This document shows, piece after piece, positions 13,505 to 25,727 of a stretch of DNA of 64,000 bases. Numbering within the stretch: position 1 is the stretch's first letter; each line of letters begins with the position of its first letter. The stretch is from Oreocharis arfaki. Its lineage: Eukaryota > Chordata > Aves > Passeriformes > Paramythiidae. The translations under genes and the position numbers were made by a program. The notes under the pieces are model-generated. The model was not told the DNA's origin. It saw nothing but the letters and a program-made list of their open reading frames with translations, and ran no database searches. The DNA is taken from the NCBI GenBank assembly GCA_013398015.1, contig VZRR01005769.1:424258-488257 (forward strand). The letters run 5' to 3'.

Positions 13505-14280
13505 GACTGTGGCAATGTAAGTGCTGAGCTCTGCACTGAGGTCACAACCACCCTCCCCCATGCATCACTACAGGCTTGGGGAAGAGTGTCTGGAAAGCTG
13601 CCTGGTGGAAAAGGACCTGGGGGTGCTTGTCAGCAGTTGGCTGAACATGAGCCAGCAGTGTGCCCAGGTGGCCAGAAAGGCCAGTGGCATTCTGGATTGC
13701 ATAAAAAATGGTGTGATCAGCAGGAGCAGGCCAGTGATTGTCCCTCTGTACTTGGCACTGGTGAGGCCACACCTTGAGTCCTGTGTCCAGCTTTGGGCCC
13801 CTCACTTCAAGAAGGACACCAAGGTGCTGGAGCGTGTCCAGAGAAGGGAAACAGCTGGTGAAGGGTCTGGAGAGTGAGTCATATTGAGGAACAGCTGAGG
13901 GAGATTGGAGTGTTTAGCCTGGAGAAAAGGAAGCTCAGTGGTGACCTTATCACTCTCTGCATCTCCCTGTAAGGAGGTTGTAGCCAGGTGCGGGTCAGCC
14001 TCTTCTCCCAGGCAACCAGTGACAGGACAAGAGGAAATGGCCTCAAGCTGTGATAGGAAATGTTCAGGTTGGACACCAGGGTGAATTTTTTCACTGAAAA
14101 AGTGGTTAAGGATTGGAATGGGCTGCCGAGGGAGGGGGTGGAGTCACCCTCCCTGGAAGTGTTCAAGAAACAACTGGATGTGGCATTTAGTGCTAGTTTA
14201 GTTGACAAGATGGTGTTCAGTCAAAGTTTGGACTCAATGATCTTGAAAGTCTTTTCCAACCTTAATAATTCTATGAATTA
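13505..14280 (+). mobile_element. CR1 LINE, 5'-truncated copy with decayed reverse-transcriptase C-terminus
   Basis: This is the longest CR1 copy and the least rearranged of the two long ones. The frame from 13521 encodes LGEECLES, KDLGVLVSSWLNMSQQCAQV, then VPLYLALVRPHLESCVQLWA and VLERVQRRE. These are standard C-terminal ORF2 segments that follow the reverse-transcriptase core in CR1. The frame breaks near 13875. A second frame from 14060 carries the distal block FRLDTRVNFFTEKVVKDWN ... ESPSLEVFKKQLDV. The 3' end reads ttttccaaccttaataattc then tatgaatt, followed by a 12-A run. The copy lacks the endonuclease and catalytic RT regions and has stops and frameshifts, so it cannot move itself. 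It lies in the same orientation as PARD3. Confidence 0.95.
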
Positions 14281-16520
14281 AAAAAAAAAAATTCGTCTTA
14301 GTCCGTGGGCTGTTGGGCCATATGCCCTGATGTTGGCATTAGCTCCTACCTATAAATATTCTTGTCTCAGCTTTACATGGGATTTAACTGGGAGATGTTT
14401 GGTCATTGTTTTGTTGGCATTCAGTTGTGGAAACCAGCCAGTTCAAATAAAACATGGGATGCTTGTTAGGGCAGACTAGAAACGAGCCAAGTCTTGTGTC
14501 TGACGGCAACAGGAAGGCAGTTGTTTCAGCTGCCATTCGCTGGTGACTTTGCTGAAAAATGATGTATAGTGTTTCCAAATCATTTATGGTGTTTAGGAGA
14601 TGCCAGTCTTTGGTAAACTTGTACCCTTGCTTTTTGTCTGGTATTCACTTTGTAGTTATGTGAGTAGAAAAAGTAGGTTTTATTTTTTAGGCAGAGTGCT
14701 AGAATTTGAGATAACTGTCCCACAGTCAGTCTTCATCTCTGTGGTACTGTTCTTGTCCAGACAAATACCTGACTTACTTGTGTCTTACTACTCTGAAAAG
14801 TAGGACAATGCATTCCAACTCACAAAAACTACCCCCAGTCTGAATCAGTCTGTTTCCAAAGTACTGTACAGACTCAAGCTGAGAGTGTCCCAGGAGTGCG
14901 TCGTGTGCAGACTGGTGCTGGTGCTGATGGCTCTTCGTTTATCTAGAACACATATTAACTGTATTTTATGTATAAAAACATCTTTGCATACATATGGCCA
15001 ACAGAACAGTTTCTTTCTGAACAACAGCTTAGCTGTTACTGCTGCTTGCAAATTCTGACCTAGGAAGTCTTCTTGAGGCCCAAATTAGAATTTCTTTGAT
15101 CTTGTTTGTTACTATGACGTCACTTATGCAGACTGTGGGCTTTGCTATAATGCCAAGTATGAAACAGCATCTTGTGAAGAATTATTTTTGAACAGCTAAT
15201 TATAACATTCTGAGTAAAAAACATTCTGTATTAACTTTCAGCGGACTCTCCTTTAAAGTTTCTCATCAGTTAAATTTAATTTTATACTGGTGGTAAATAT
15301 TTTCTTCAACTATATTACTGCAATTTCTGAAAAAATCTTGTGTTTTTCTTTCCCTTGTTCAGATGATGTTCATATTGTGGTGATGATGTTAGGCACTTTT
15401 TCACCTCTTTACACAATCCCTCTGCTGGCTGTGGACTCTGAAAAACTGTCTTGGAGACATGTTTTGCTTTCTTCTGGTTAATATGTCCTAAATTTTCCTC
15501 ACAGGTCTTAAAAGAGGCCTTATAAATTTTTTGTTAAATACCTTTTTTTAAGCTTCTTAAAGGGTTCACTGCTTGAAATCAGCAGTGAATAAAATATATT
15601 GATTTGGAGATAATGACTCAAATTCTTCTGTACTTTTTTTGGGATGCATTTTGTAGGTATCTTTTAGAATTTGAGTTCTGCAAGCATTGCAAGCATCTTG
15701 AAGATAGGAATGGTTGTACAGGATATGAAATGTGTGGACAGAATTTCTGACATACTTGGGCAGGTGGTGTTTGTGTTTTGTTTTTCAGGTTGTGGTTTTA
15801 GGAATGTGGAAGGTGATGTCCCTGCTGAATAAAATGCAGGACTGAAACTGAGCAATGCAGATTTCTGTTTTATGTTTTACTGATTTCTGAAGTCACTTGC
15901 ATGGGCATTTAGTCTCTTAATAACCTGTTACAGGCACAAGGTATGAAACATTGTCTTGCCTTGGAATGCTAAATAATATAATGCACATTTGTGTGCATAC
16001 TATCAAATAATTTTATATTAAAGCTTACCTGTCCAAGACAGTAGGTAGATGAAACAGATACCTTGGTAGCTTTGCAGTCTCTGCCCTAAGGTTCTGTCCA
16101 TAGCAATTCATGTCTGTGTCCCGTTAGTACTGGGGTGAAGTTGTGGAGTTACACTGGTGTGACAGCAGTTCCAGTTACTGAGGGGCAAAAATAACTGTGT
16201 TTGTGGGATCTTGGTTTCTAAGCTGAGCTGCGATGGGTTCTGCCAGGATTTGCCAGGTCAGGTTATTAATTGGACAGTAGAAAGCTAGACAATTTTTTTT
16301 TTTTTTGACATGGTGATGCAAACACAAAGTTGCAAGGCCTTCCTATACGAGCATTTTGTCATGGTCTTCTAGAACATTTTTTCACTGTCTTTGATTTGCA
16401 GAGACCTTTGGGGTGCTCTAGTGAAAATACAGGCTTCCTAGCAGTGAACAGTCCTGGCACATTAACACTTTTTGATTTTCGTAATTCCTCTTTGTGGGCA
16501 TGCTTAGGAGTGGTGCACAG

Positions 16521-16533
16521 ACCACCAGGTGGT
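16521..16533. promoter_or_regulatory. CTCF-like motif within a 15-bp palindrome
   Basis: The sequence gaccaccaggtggtc (16520-16534) is a perfect inverted repeat around one A. Its core CCACCAGGTGG fits the known CTCF core consensus CCASYAGRKGGC except for the final C (here T). Because the site is palindromic the match holds on both strands. Occupancy cannot be seen from sequence. Confidence 0.3.
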
Positions 16534-19500
16534 CCAGGGCTGGAGGTAAAAGCCTGTTGTTTTAACATTTTTTCTTGAATACTTTAGTCTTTCTATGCTT
16601 TTGCTAAAGACAAAAATGTCTGAAATTTTGCCATAGGGAGACTGGAGAATATGAAGGGAGAAAATAAGGTGCCATCTTAGCATGTTTTCATGAGATGATG
16701 AGCATACACATGTATGTCAAGTCCAAGGATTTAAGAAAGTGTTTGATCACTATAGTATTGAAAAGGTCATAATACAGCAGTGTGCAAACATGTAGCTAAT
16801 CATGTACTCATGCCAAAATGTATTGCTGCAGATTTCCAAGTACTGGATTTATTATTAGAGAAGGTGGACTTAAAATGAACTCTGAAAGATGCCTTACGGG
16901 AGGAAGCCAAATACATGAGGACTTTCAGAAGCACAGGAGGAAGCGAGTCTTGTGCCACATACACAAAGTCCTGTTCTGAAAGTTGTTATATTCTTTTGAC
17001 TTTTATTTTGTACATTGTTGACAGAGAACACAGAATGGAATTTATTGACGGAAAAACTAAGAACATCTTTCAAAAAATTCACTGTAGCATTTTTCACAAA
17101 TGGATGCCAGTGTTTGATGCTTGTTTTCCTTCAATTTTTGCCTAAAAAAGAGTAAGTCTGGCAATTTACAGAGTAACATGTTGGAAGTATCATCCAACTC
17201 CAATTTTTTCTTTTTGGCACCTTAAAAAGGTGCATGTTTTACATGAAAGTGATATCAGAAATTGAATAATTAAAGGCTTTTTATTTCAACATTTATTCCA
17301 GGAAAACAATTAGGGTCTAATAAATAGCCGGTAGGGAGAATTATAATGGAAAAGCAAGTCAAGGTATCATATTTAATGCTTTACATGTAACATATTCTAA
17401 ACTGTTTATTTTCTTGAATGCTTCTCAAGTCAATGTTTGCCAGTTTTAACTGGATAGTAGGCAAACCTTCTATCTGAGTGGTTAGCAGGCTCTGTGGACC
17501 TCTTCATGTTTAGTTCTCCTTGTTGGATTCAATATTAACTCAACCTAAGCTCTAAAGATTTTTTGGAGGTCTCTTGAACAGTGGATTGATACATACTGTG
17601 TCTTGGGAAGCATAATGTGATTTACATTCTATCATCTTGCATAGACTAAGGATAATTGCTTGCTGCTTTTCTAGGGATGTGAAGGTTCTGGATGCTTTCC
17701 ATCACCCTTGCACCTGATGGTATATTTGTTGTTTAGTTATTGTGGATTTCAACCTTTGTTTTACAGCTCTCAGCATATTTTTTTTCTGTGTATAGAAACC
17801 AAAAACCCATTGGTTTAATAAAAGCATTTTCAATAATTATACGCACTAATGCATTTCCTTTTATTGTGGTGTTAATGATACATAACCCCCACTGAATTTG
17901 TCAGCCCCAGTCAACCATAAAGATAAACTGAGGAGCTGTGATTTTTAGCAGAACATTTTGAAATATGAGCAAACTGAAAAAATGTCTGTTATTACAAATC
18001 ATACTTCTCTGCAGAATTGGTATAAAACTGTACTTTAATATAGAAAATCATATTGCAGATCATATGGAACATTTCTAAATGGTCTCTGCATCTGTTGTGT
18101 TTTTCTGCTGGCAGCATTTACTTCAGAAGTACTTTTTTGTTGTTCATATGTGTGCTTTTAGCTTCAGTAAGTGAGCAAGGTCAAATCATACTGCTGTTCT
18201 GGGAGCAATTTTTAAAAAAAATTGTTTATCTGCGTATTTTGGTGGATGGGTAAGAAAGTCTAATAAAGTATAGAATAACAGTTTGAATTATAATGCAGTT
18301 CTTCTGTTAGGTGCTGTAGGAAGCACATCCTTATGGTAAAAAGTACTTGTTAAGTATTCTGGGAGACTGTATCATTGAGCCCTTTTCTTTCATAGCAGCG
18401 CTGTGTTGGTACCACATAATGAGCAGCAATCCTGTTCCTCTCCCTCTCATGCTAGCCTGAAATACAACGTGAACCTTTGGGGTTTTTATTGCTGCATTAT
18501 TCCTGTTACATCTCCATTAGAAGCAGTCAAGCAATAACTGGGCAATGGCACCTGCAAAGGCAGTTGGCTTCTGCCAAGGATTTGAACATTTAAAATCCTG
18601 CTTTGAAATAGCTGTACTTACATGTTTTCCATAAACATAGACCAACAGACTTATAAACTTGAGAGAAAAATCTTTTCTGTGCATGGCTGAAACTATGGCT
18701 CACGTAAGGCCTTCAGGCATTGTTGGCTTCTGGAGGCCATGATTTTGCACCAGCATTGCAAGGTGTCTGGGCCACTGACCCTCCCGTCATGGTGTGCTGA
18801 AGCCACCTGCCTACGTATTGCAGCTTGTCCCTGCTGTTACATGGTGAGTTTGAAGACAGCTGGACTTCTCTGACTTGTTTCTTCCCGTTGTACTTTGCAG
18901 CACACGGATTTGTTTGTGATCCTGACAGTTTTGTGGATGTGCAGCCTGTTTGCTGCTTCAGGTGTCATCTCTGTAGGACCATGAGGTGAAGGAGCACTGG
19001 CTAATCCAGTAGCTGCAAGAGACATCATAATTCCTTTGTTGAGGAGAGTGAACAGATAGATAAGGCCTTGTGCTAATGCATCACTTCCAGAGGTCTAATA
19101 TTTATACAACTCATTAAAAGGAAAATATGCATCTATGTTTGTGGAAGAATGATGAGGGAAGGATTGATGTGTCCAGTAGCCTGTCTTTTTTAAGAATACT
19201 TGTATTAGCTTATTAAGTAGTTTACCTTTCTCTATAAACCTTGTTTCTGTAAATTTACATGAATTGAATACTCTCACACTATGGAATGGCTTTTCCTGCT
19301 TTCTTTGGTTTGTCAGCAAGCCATTGTATCAACTCTTATGTTTGTCAGTGCAAAATCGATTTACTTTTAGGGGAAATTAGCTGGGCCAGAGGTAAGCAAG
19401 TGGGAGAAAAGTTTAATTTGATGAGCTTTGATGAATATTGTATTGCTGTTTATGGCCTGAAGCAAACATCATTCAACTTAATAAGACTCATTCAAGTGTA

Positions 19501-22500
19501 TCGAGTGGGATGTGGTTGTTTCCTGTTTTGTTCTTTTAGAGACACATAGAGTTCAATGTGGCAAATTATATCTAAATTTAGGGCAACAGTCCTTCAATAA
19601 AAAGTGTTTTTTCCTGTAGACTTTCAAATATTTCATGGTTAACTTGCATTCATCCACTTTTCATTTGCATTTTATATAACATACTGCTTTCACCCTGGAT
19701 TTCTTGGCAATTTTCTGTAATTAAATCACTACACTGAGATTAAAATCTATTCTTTAACTGAAAGATATATTTAGGTGATACTTGTTTTTTATTTTAATGT
19801 AGCCCATATTTTAATTTGAAAAACTGGGTGCTGTTTACTATAGTAAAAATGCCTGGTAATACCAGAGTCAGTGATGGGTAGTGGTGTTAGTAATTGGCAA
19901 ATAACATTTCAGCAGATACAGGAGTATCTGTGAATTATGAAATAAAATGCTTTCTTTATAACAAAATGGCTGGACATATTATTTCTAGGGAGAGGGAGCA
20001 ATAAAAAGGGGAGGCAAATTGTATTAATAGCTTATGAAAGTTGTCTCTCCTAGAAACATTGCTACCTTTGTGTATCACAGTCAATACATCAGATTTCTGT
20101 TTTCAGAGTTTTTATTCATGCCATTTTATCTGACAGTTGAAATAATTCATCTAGGAAGGATGGATATATACAGATGGACTATTTGACTGTTCTGCATCAA
20201 TGGGATTTCCATTTGGCTTGCTTGGAGTGCAATACTGAAAGCTTTTTCAACATTTTTCTTGAGACTCCTGACTCTGCTTATCTGTGACAAGAGGATAGTA
20301 TGCCTAGAACAATTAGGAGAATTGAAAAAGTTCCATGTTTTTTACTGATCTTACACTTTTAAAGACAAAAAAACAATCTGAGAAAAAAACGGACTGTGTT
20401 AAAATGCCCAATTCAGTGAGAGATAGTGTGACAACTGAAGAAAACCCATATTCTTTTAAAAATTTAGAAATAGCTAATTTTTTTTTTTTTTGACATTTCC
20501 TTTATAAAGAGTTCAGGGCGGTTCTCTATGCATGCAGGTATTCCTGGTTGTTTCTTACCTTTAAACATATTTGTTCTGGGACAGGATGGCTGCTTAGATT
20601 CTTGCTAACTTTATCTGTGGAAACAGTAGAATAAAACCAAAAGCAAATGATTTTTCTAGAGCCAGTCTGTCACACAAAGAGCCATTCACAAACTCCTGTT
20701 GAGCTTTAAGTGGACTCCTGTGTCAAATCTGAGCAATAAAGAGCTTGACTATAGATGAAGGTTCATCGGTTTTCTCCAAGTAAATGAAGCTGTTTGTATG
20801 TATTATTACTTTAGGACTGAAATATCAAATTGTTCTGTTGGGGAGAGGGAGGGCAGAAATTGCACACTCCAAATTAAGAGATTCTAGGATATGAAATACA
20901 CCATGGTTTGTTGTCAGGATATTTTTTTGCTTATCTGAAGAATTATTCGCTACAAATTGAGCAGACTTTATTGTAATTTATAACCGTATTTTTATGTTTT
21001 ACTATTTCTATTTTGCCCTTTTCTATCCTTTCTGTTTCATTTGAAAGTGCTTCCTCTAATAAAGAAGCAACCTCCCACACTGGTTTATGCATGTGATGGA
21101 AATATACTTCAATGATATAATGATACACGCAAGAAGTATTCAGTGTCACAGAAATGTGAAAAAAATTAGAATGAATTTTTTTTTGCTTTGGTTGTCACTC
21201 CAGGTCGGTCTTGCAGCTTCTACTAGCATTGGCAAAATCTGCAGCAAAGTACATGTTGCTACTTGCAGGGTTGCAGAGACTGAGACTACCTGGATCTCAG
21301 CTTGGAGGAAAAAATACTAAGGAAGTTTTGGGGGATGGTGAAGTTGAAGACCGGTGCTTATTCCCCATGCCTTTAAGATGAGCAGTGACAAGGAGAGTAT
21401 TGAAACCCTTGAAGGTACCTGTCTGCCACCTCCGTGTCTCTTGTGCCAGTACAGAGAGACAGGAACTAAAGAAAGAGAATACAGTGCTTTTTTCCAGGCT
21501 ACTACCTTAGTGGGTAGGGAATTATTTTGGGGAATTGCAGGGCAGAAATTGATTACTGTTAATATTTACCCTTGCTTTACTCACTTGTATTGAAAATCCC
21601 ATCCTGTAAATGTAAGAAATTTATTTAGGCCTTTCTGTTCAGACCTGTAGTAGTGTTTGCCCTAAACAGACATAGATTTCCACTTGCTACATGGTTTTCA
21701 GTGTGACTTGTTTTTATGGACACTATTTTACAGCAAAGCTAGCAGGATTATTTTACTACTGAATCTTCATTTTTGAAGATTTCAAGGCTCCTTTTCATTT
21801 CACGTGGACTTTCATAGTGTAGTTTTCTATCTATTAAACCCTCTACAGAAGTTAGGTATTTCCTGAACAGGCAAGTACATAGTGTTTAGCTCTCTGGCTG
21901 CTATTTTGCAGTCTCTCTTTTAGAGGAATATTTTCCTTAGCATTTCAGAAAGGAAAGATTGTGTAAGAGGCATCTTAATCAGAAAATCAAACTTTCAGCT
22001 TAGGCAACCTTTGCTTCCTCACAGGAGAAGCATAGATGTTTGTCCTCCAGGTGACTGGTGAAGGAGATCCTTGCCCCGGGGTCTCCTATGCCAGGTGCCT
22101 TTTCAAGCCTCTCATCTTGGGAGCTGCAGAAGCGAGTTGGCGCTGCAAGGAGTGTACGATGCTGTCACTTCCTTCCCTGCAAATCTTGTTTCTCATTTTC
22201 AGCTCCATTCTTGCTCTGAAGTAGCTTCAAGTCTCTTGTGGGGTTCTTGGGTAGGTGACCACAGCTCTCACTGCTCCTGCAGCCTTCGTGCACCCATGGG
22301 AGCTGCATAGGCTGGTACAGTGTGTGCTCCATGTAGAGGCAGGCTGGCATTCCAAAGCCCCTCTTGCCAAGGTCTTCACACTGGTCTTGCAGATAGAGCC
22401 TGGAGGGACACGAAGGGTGCTCTTCCTGCTGAAGAGAAGTGCTAATGGCATCATTCCTTGCAGAGCTTTCTAAAGCCTGAACACCTCTTTGAAACCAAAC

Positions 22501-23271
22501 TCTTTCTAGTGTTTCAGATGAGGAACTTAGTGGTGCTGATTCATTTACTTTACCATTAGACAGAGTCCATTAATCACCTCTCTGTCCTGAGGGCATGAGT
22601 GGAAAGCTGCCAGGCATGGGGACCTCCTCTCAGCTGTAGGTGCAGCCTGGTGTTGTTTGGGGATCACCATCTGCACAGAGGCTAGTCTTTGATACAAACC
22701 TCATCCCCTGCTATTTTTAATTCGATCTAGTTTAAAGTATAATATTCTTCTAGTGGGAGAGACAAAAGAGGGTATTTTATTAGGTTACAGCTTAAAAGTG
22801 CCATCTATCATGCTGCTCTGCTAAAATAGAATTATCAAATTTTTAATGTTCCTGTGTCTGGCCTGTCTTCTGAAACATGGTATAGTTTTATAGGCCCTGT
22901 TCTTGGTCATGTGGAGACGCTGTTTGGGTAGAATGAGCATTCTTTATAAATATAAGAGAGATTTGAAACAATTCAGTTTATTAATTGAACATCTGTATAT
23001 GTGAGGTCACCCTGATTATACACTGGACCAGCGATGCCTTACTCATCTTGCTTTTTTGTTTATCATGTGTAAGATTTGGGGAAAAAACAGAAATTGTAAC
23101 TGGTTGTGAAAATTGATTTTGGAGTCTTTGCACTCAGTTCTACCTTTTAATCCTCTTTCCTTCAGTTCGCTTTTGTGCAGTGGCATTGTTTGTAATGGCC
23201 ACTTTTTTGGGGGCTGGATGTTGCTTCTCCAGGTTCTTAAGCTGTCCCTATTTCCTGTTCCAAGAAGCCAG

Positions 23272-23291
23272 CAGCCTCCTGCAGGAGGCTG
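23272..23291. repeat. 20-bp perfect palindrome
   Basis: The sequence cagcctcctgcaggaggctg equals its own reverse complement with no spacer. The adjoining bases do not continue the symmetry except for one outer pair. Confidence 0.85.
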
Positions 23292-25710
23292 GCGTAGCCA
23301 TGCGCATGCCAGCCCTGTGTGAGAAATGTTTCACTTCATCTGGGGAGTCAAGCAGGTCTGGAAATAAGTGTCCTCATTTCCCCCTCTAGGATTTTAGGAC
23401 CCAGCACTGTTGTGTGGTGATTTCTGAACAGTAGGAGAGGTAGGCGCATAATGTAGAAACAAAACCCTCGTGTCTAATTGTCCTAGAATCTTGACTTGAA
23501 CTAAATATTTCAAAAATATTTCTAGGACTTGTTGAGTAACATCTGTGTTTCTTAAAGAACTAACTGCATTTTTAATATTACTATTAATATGCTATTTCTA
23601 GGTAGTATTGGGAAAATATTGTTAACATCATTACTTCTGAGCTTCTGAGGTCTAGTGTACGTTTCTTTAATTTAATTTTGATTTTCCTGACTTGGCTCGT
23701 TAAAGCCCCTGAGAGAGATTTACATCAAAATTAATTATATCAATGGCTGAATTGCTTAAGTAACTCAGAGAACTCAGTTTTGAATAGGTTTGTAAGATGC
23801 TGGTTAAATAGTATGCTTACGTTTCATAGAATGAGATATTATAAACCTTATGGATTCTCATCCATGATGGCTTTAATAGAAGTAATGACCTCTGACAAGG
23901 ACCACAGAAATTACTACTGCATGTATATTTTATAGTCTGTTTTTTTTTGTTTTAAAATTTAGTTGCAGAGTATTGGAAATTGTAAAAAAAAAAATCAATG
24001 TAGGTACTGTAATAAAAATGTATATACGAGTCGGCTTCTGTGGAAAGTGTTGATTTTTGTGAGAAGAAAACAAACTTAATGGAACAAATAGTGGTATTTT
24101 CCCTCACTATGAAAAAACTCCATAAAAGCTAATTCAAGTTCCATACCTGATTTTTTTTTCTCTTTTGTTCCTTCTCCACCCCTTTGGTTACTTTTAGAGC
24201 ATGTTCCTTGAACATTTTTCACTTCAAATCACCATAAAGCTATAAGTTTGAAGTTTGGGATTCTTATTTGATTCCTATTCCTACCCCCTTGTTTTTGTGG
24301 CAATGTAGACCTATAAAAATATGAATTCTAGTATGTTAGATTGACATGGATAGATAAGTTAGAAGTACCTGGTTTGAAAGGCATGATGCAATTACAGTTG
24401 CAGAACTTCTGGCTTTTATAGAAAGATTCCTAATCATGTCATAGAAATTGAACACATAAACCTTATTTGCGAAGTACTTTGATATATTTAAAGGGTTTTG
24501 AAATCTTACTTAGTTTTTTTTTTCCCAGAAAAGAGCATAAAATACAATATAATATGATTTAAAATAATGAAAAACAGAATTGCTTAGAAAACAGAAAGTA
24601 ATAGTGTTGTGCTCCTGTTGTTTTATTTTTACTCTAAACAGTTAACGGCTTAAGAACTATTTATCGCTTTGCAGATGAGGAGAAAATACTTGATGGTCCT
24701 ACCATTTTGTGACTGCAAAACTTATTTTCACAGAAGGAGGTGTGTCCCTTCCCCTGAAGGTGCCTTGAAGTGCAGAGAAACCCATCAAAGTTCAGAGCAG
24801 CTCTTTATTACTTTTGTCAGGGTTTGTGTTGCACACTGGGACTTTGCAGAAAGGCCAAGAGAGGTTTCCAGGAGGAGTGAGATGAACACATTGCAGAGAT
24901 CTGTGTGCTGGAGGTAACCAGAGCTCTGAAGGAAACCTCCATGACTGGTCTGCAGTGTGAGAGCATGAGGGTGGGTATTGATTCTCTTACAGAACCAGAA
25001 CCGACTATTAAAATGCGAATATTGAGAACTTTGAAGCTGATCTTTTAAGCGACAGTTGCACCTGGCTGATGGGATGACACACTGTCAAAAGCTGTTATCC
25101 TGGGTTCTTTCAGACTTTCTGTAACTCAGAAAAGGAGGTAGTGCAAAAAAAGTACTTTGTTGGTATAAGTAAATAGTCTTTAAATTTGAAAATACAGTGA
25201 CATCTTTAGAACTAAATAGGGCTCGTAGGGTTATTCCCAAGGATATCGCACATGCTGGATATTCAGGCTCATTTGAAACACATTTTGAGGTTTATGTGGA
25301 TCAACTTGATACAAAAAATGCAGAAAAAATAGAGAAAAACTTCTCAGGTTTATAATTTTGAAGTTTTAGATTGAAATGCACTGCTCGAAAAGAATAGATC
25401 TAATCAGGTCTGAACAAGTGGCATGAATAGCATTACATCCAAGAGTCTGGATTTAGATAATTTTCAAAATATTTGTATGGAATATTTGTATTATAAATGT
25501 ATATTTAATTTTGGCTTATAAGAGCCTAAACAGAAAGACTGTGTGTGTGGCTTAGGATGTCCTCGAGCTGCAGGTCACGAGAGAACAGAGACAGGAAATA
25601 TTTTTGCCCTGTTCTTTTGGCATCTGTTGTTGAAGGTCATTGGAAGCAGAATATTGGGATGGGTGGTTCCAGGACATCTGTGTGTTTGGTGGGTGTTTTT
25701 CTTTGTGGTG

Positions 25711-25727
25711 TTTTTTTTTTTTTTTTT
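25711..25727. repeat. Poly-T (17) in a T/G-rich tract
   Basis: Seventeen T are followed by gtttttggtgtgtatgtgtg. The surrounding 80 bases contain almost only T and G on the + strand. Confidence 0.9.

Noticed and set aside
13521..13877. Open frame that could be called a reverse-transcriptase gene
   Set aside because: It is only the C-terminal part of a 5'-truncated, frameshifted CR1 element and lacks the catalytic region.
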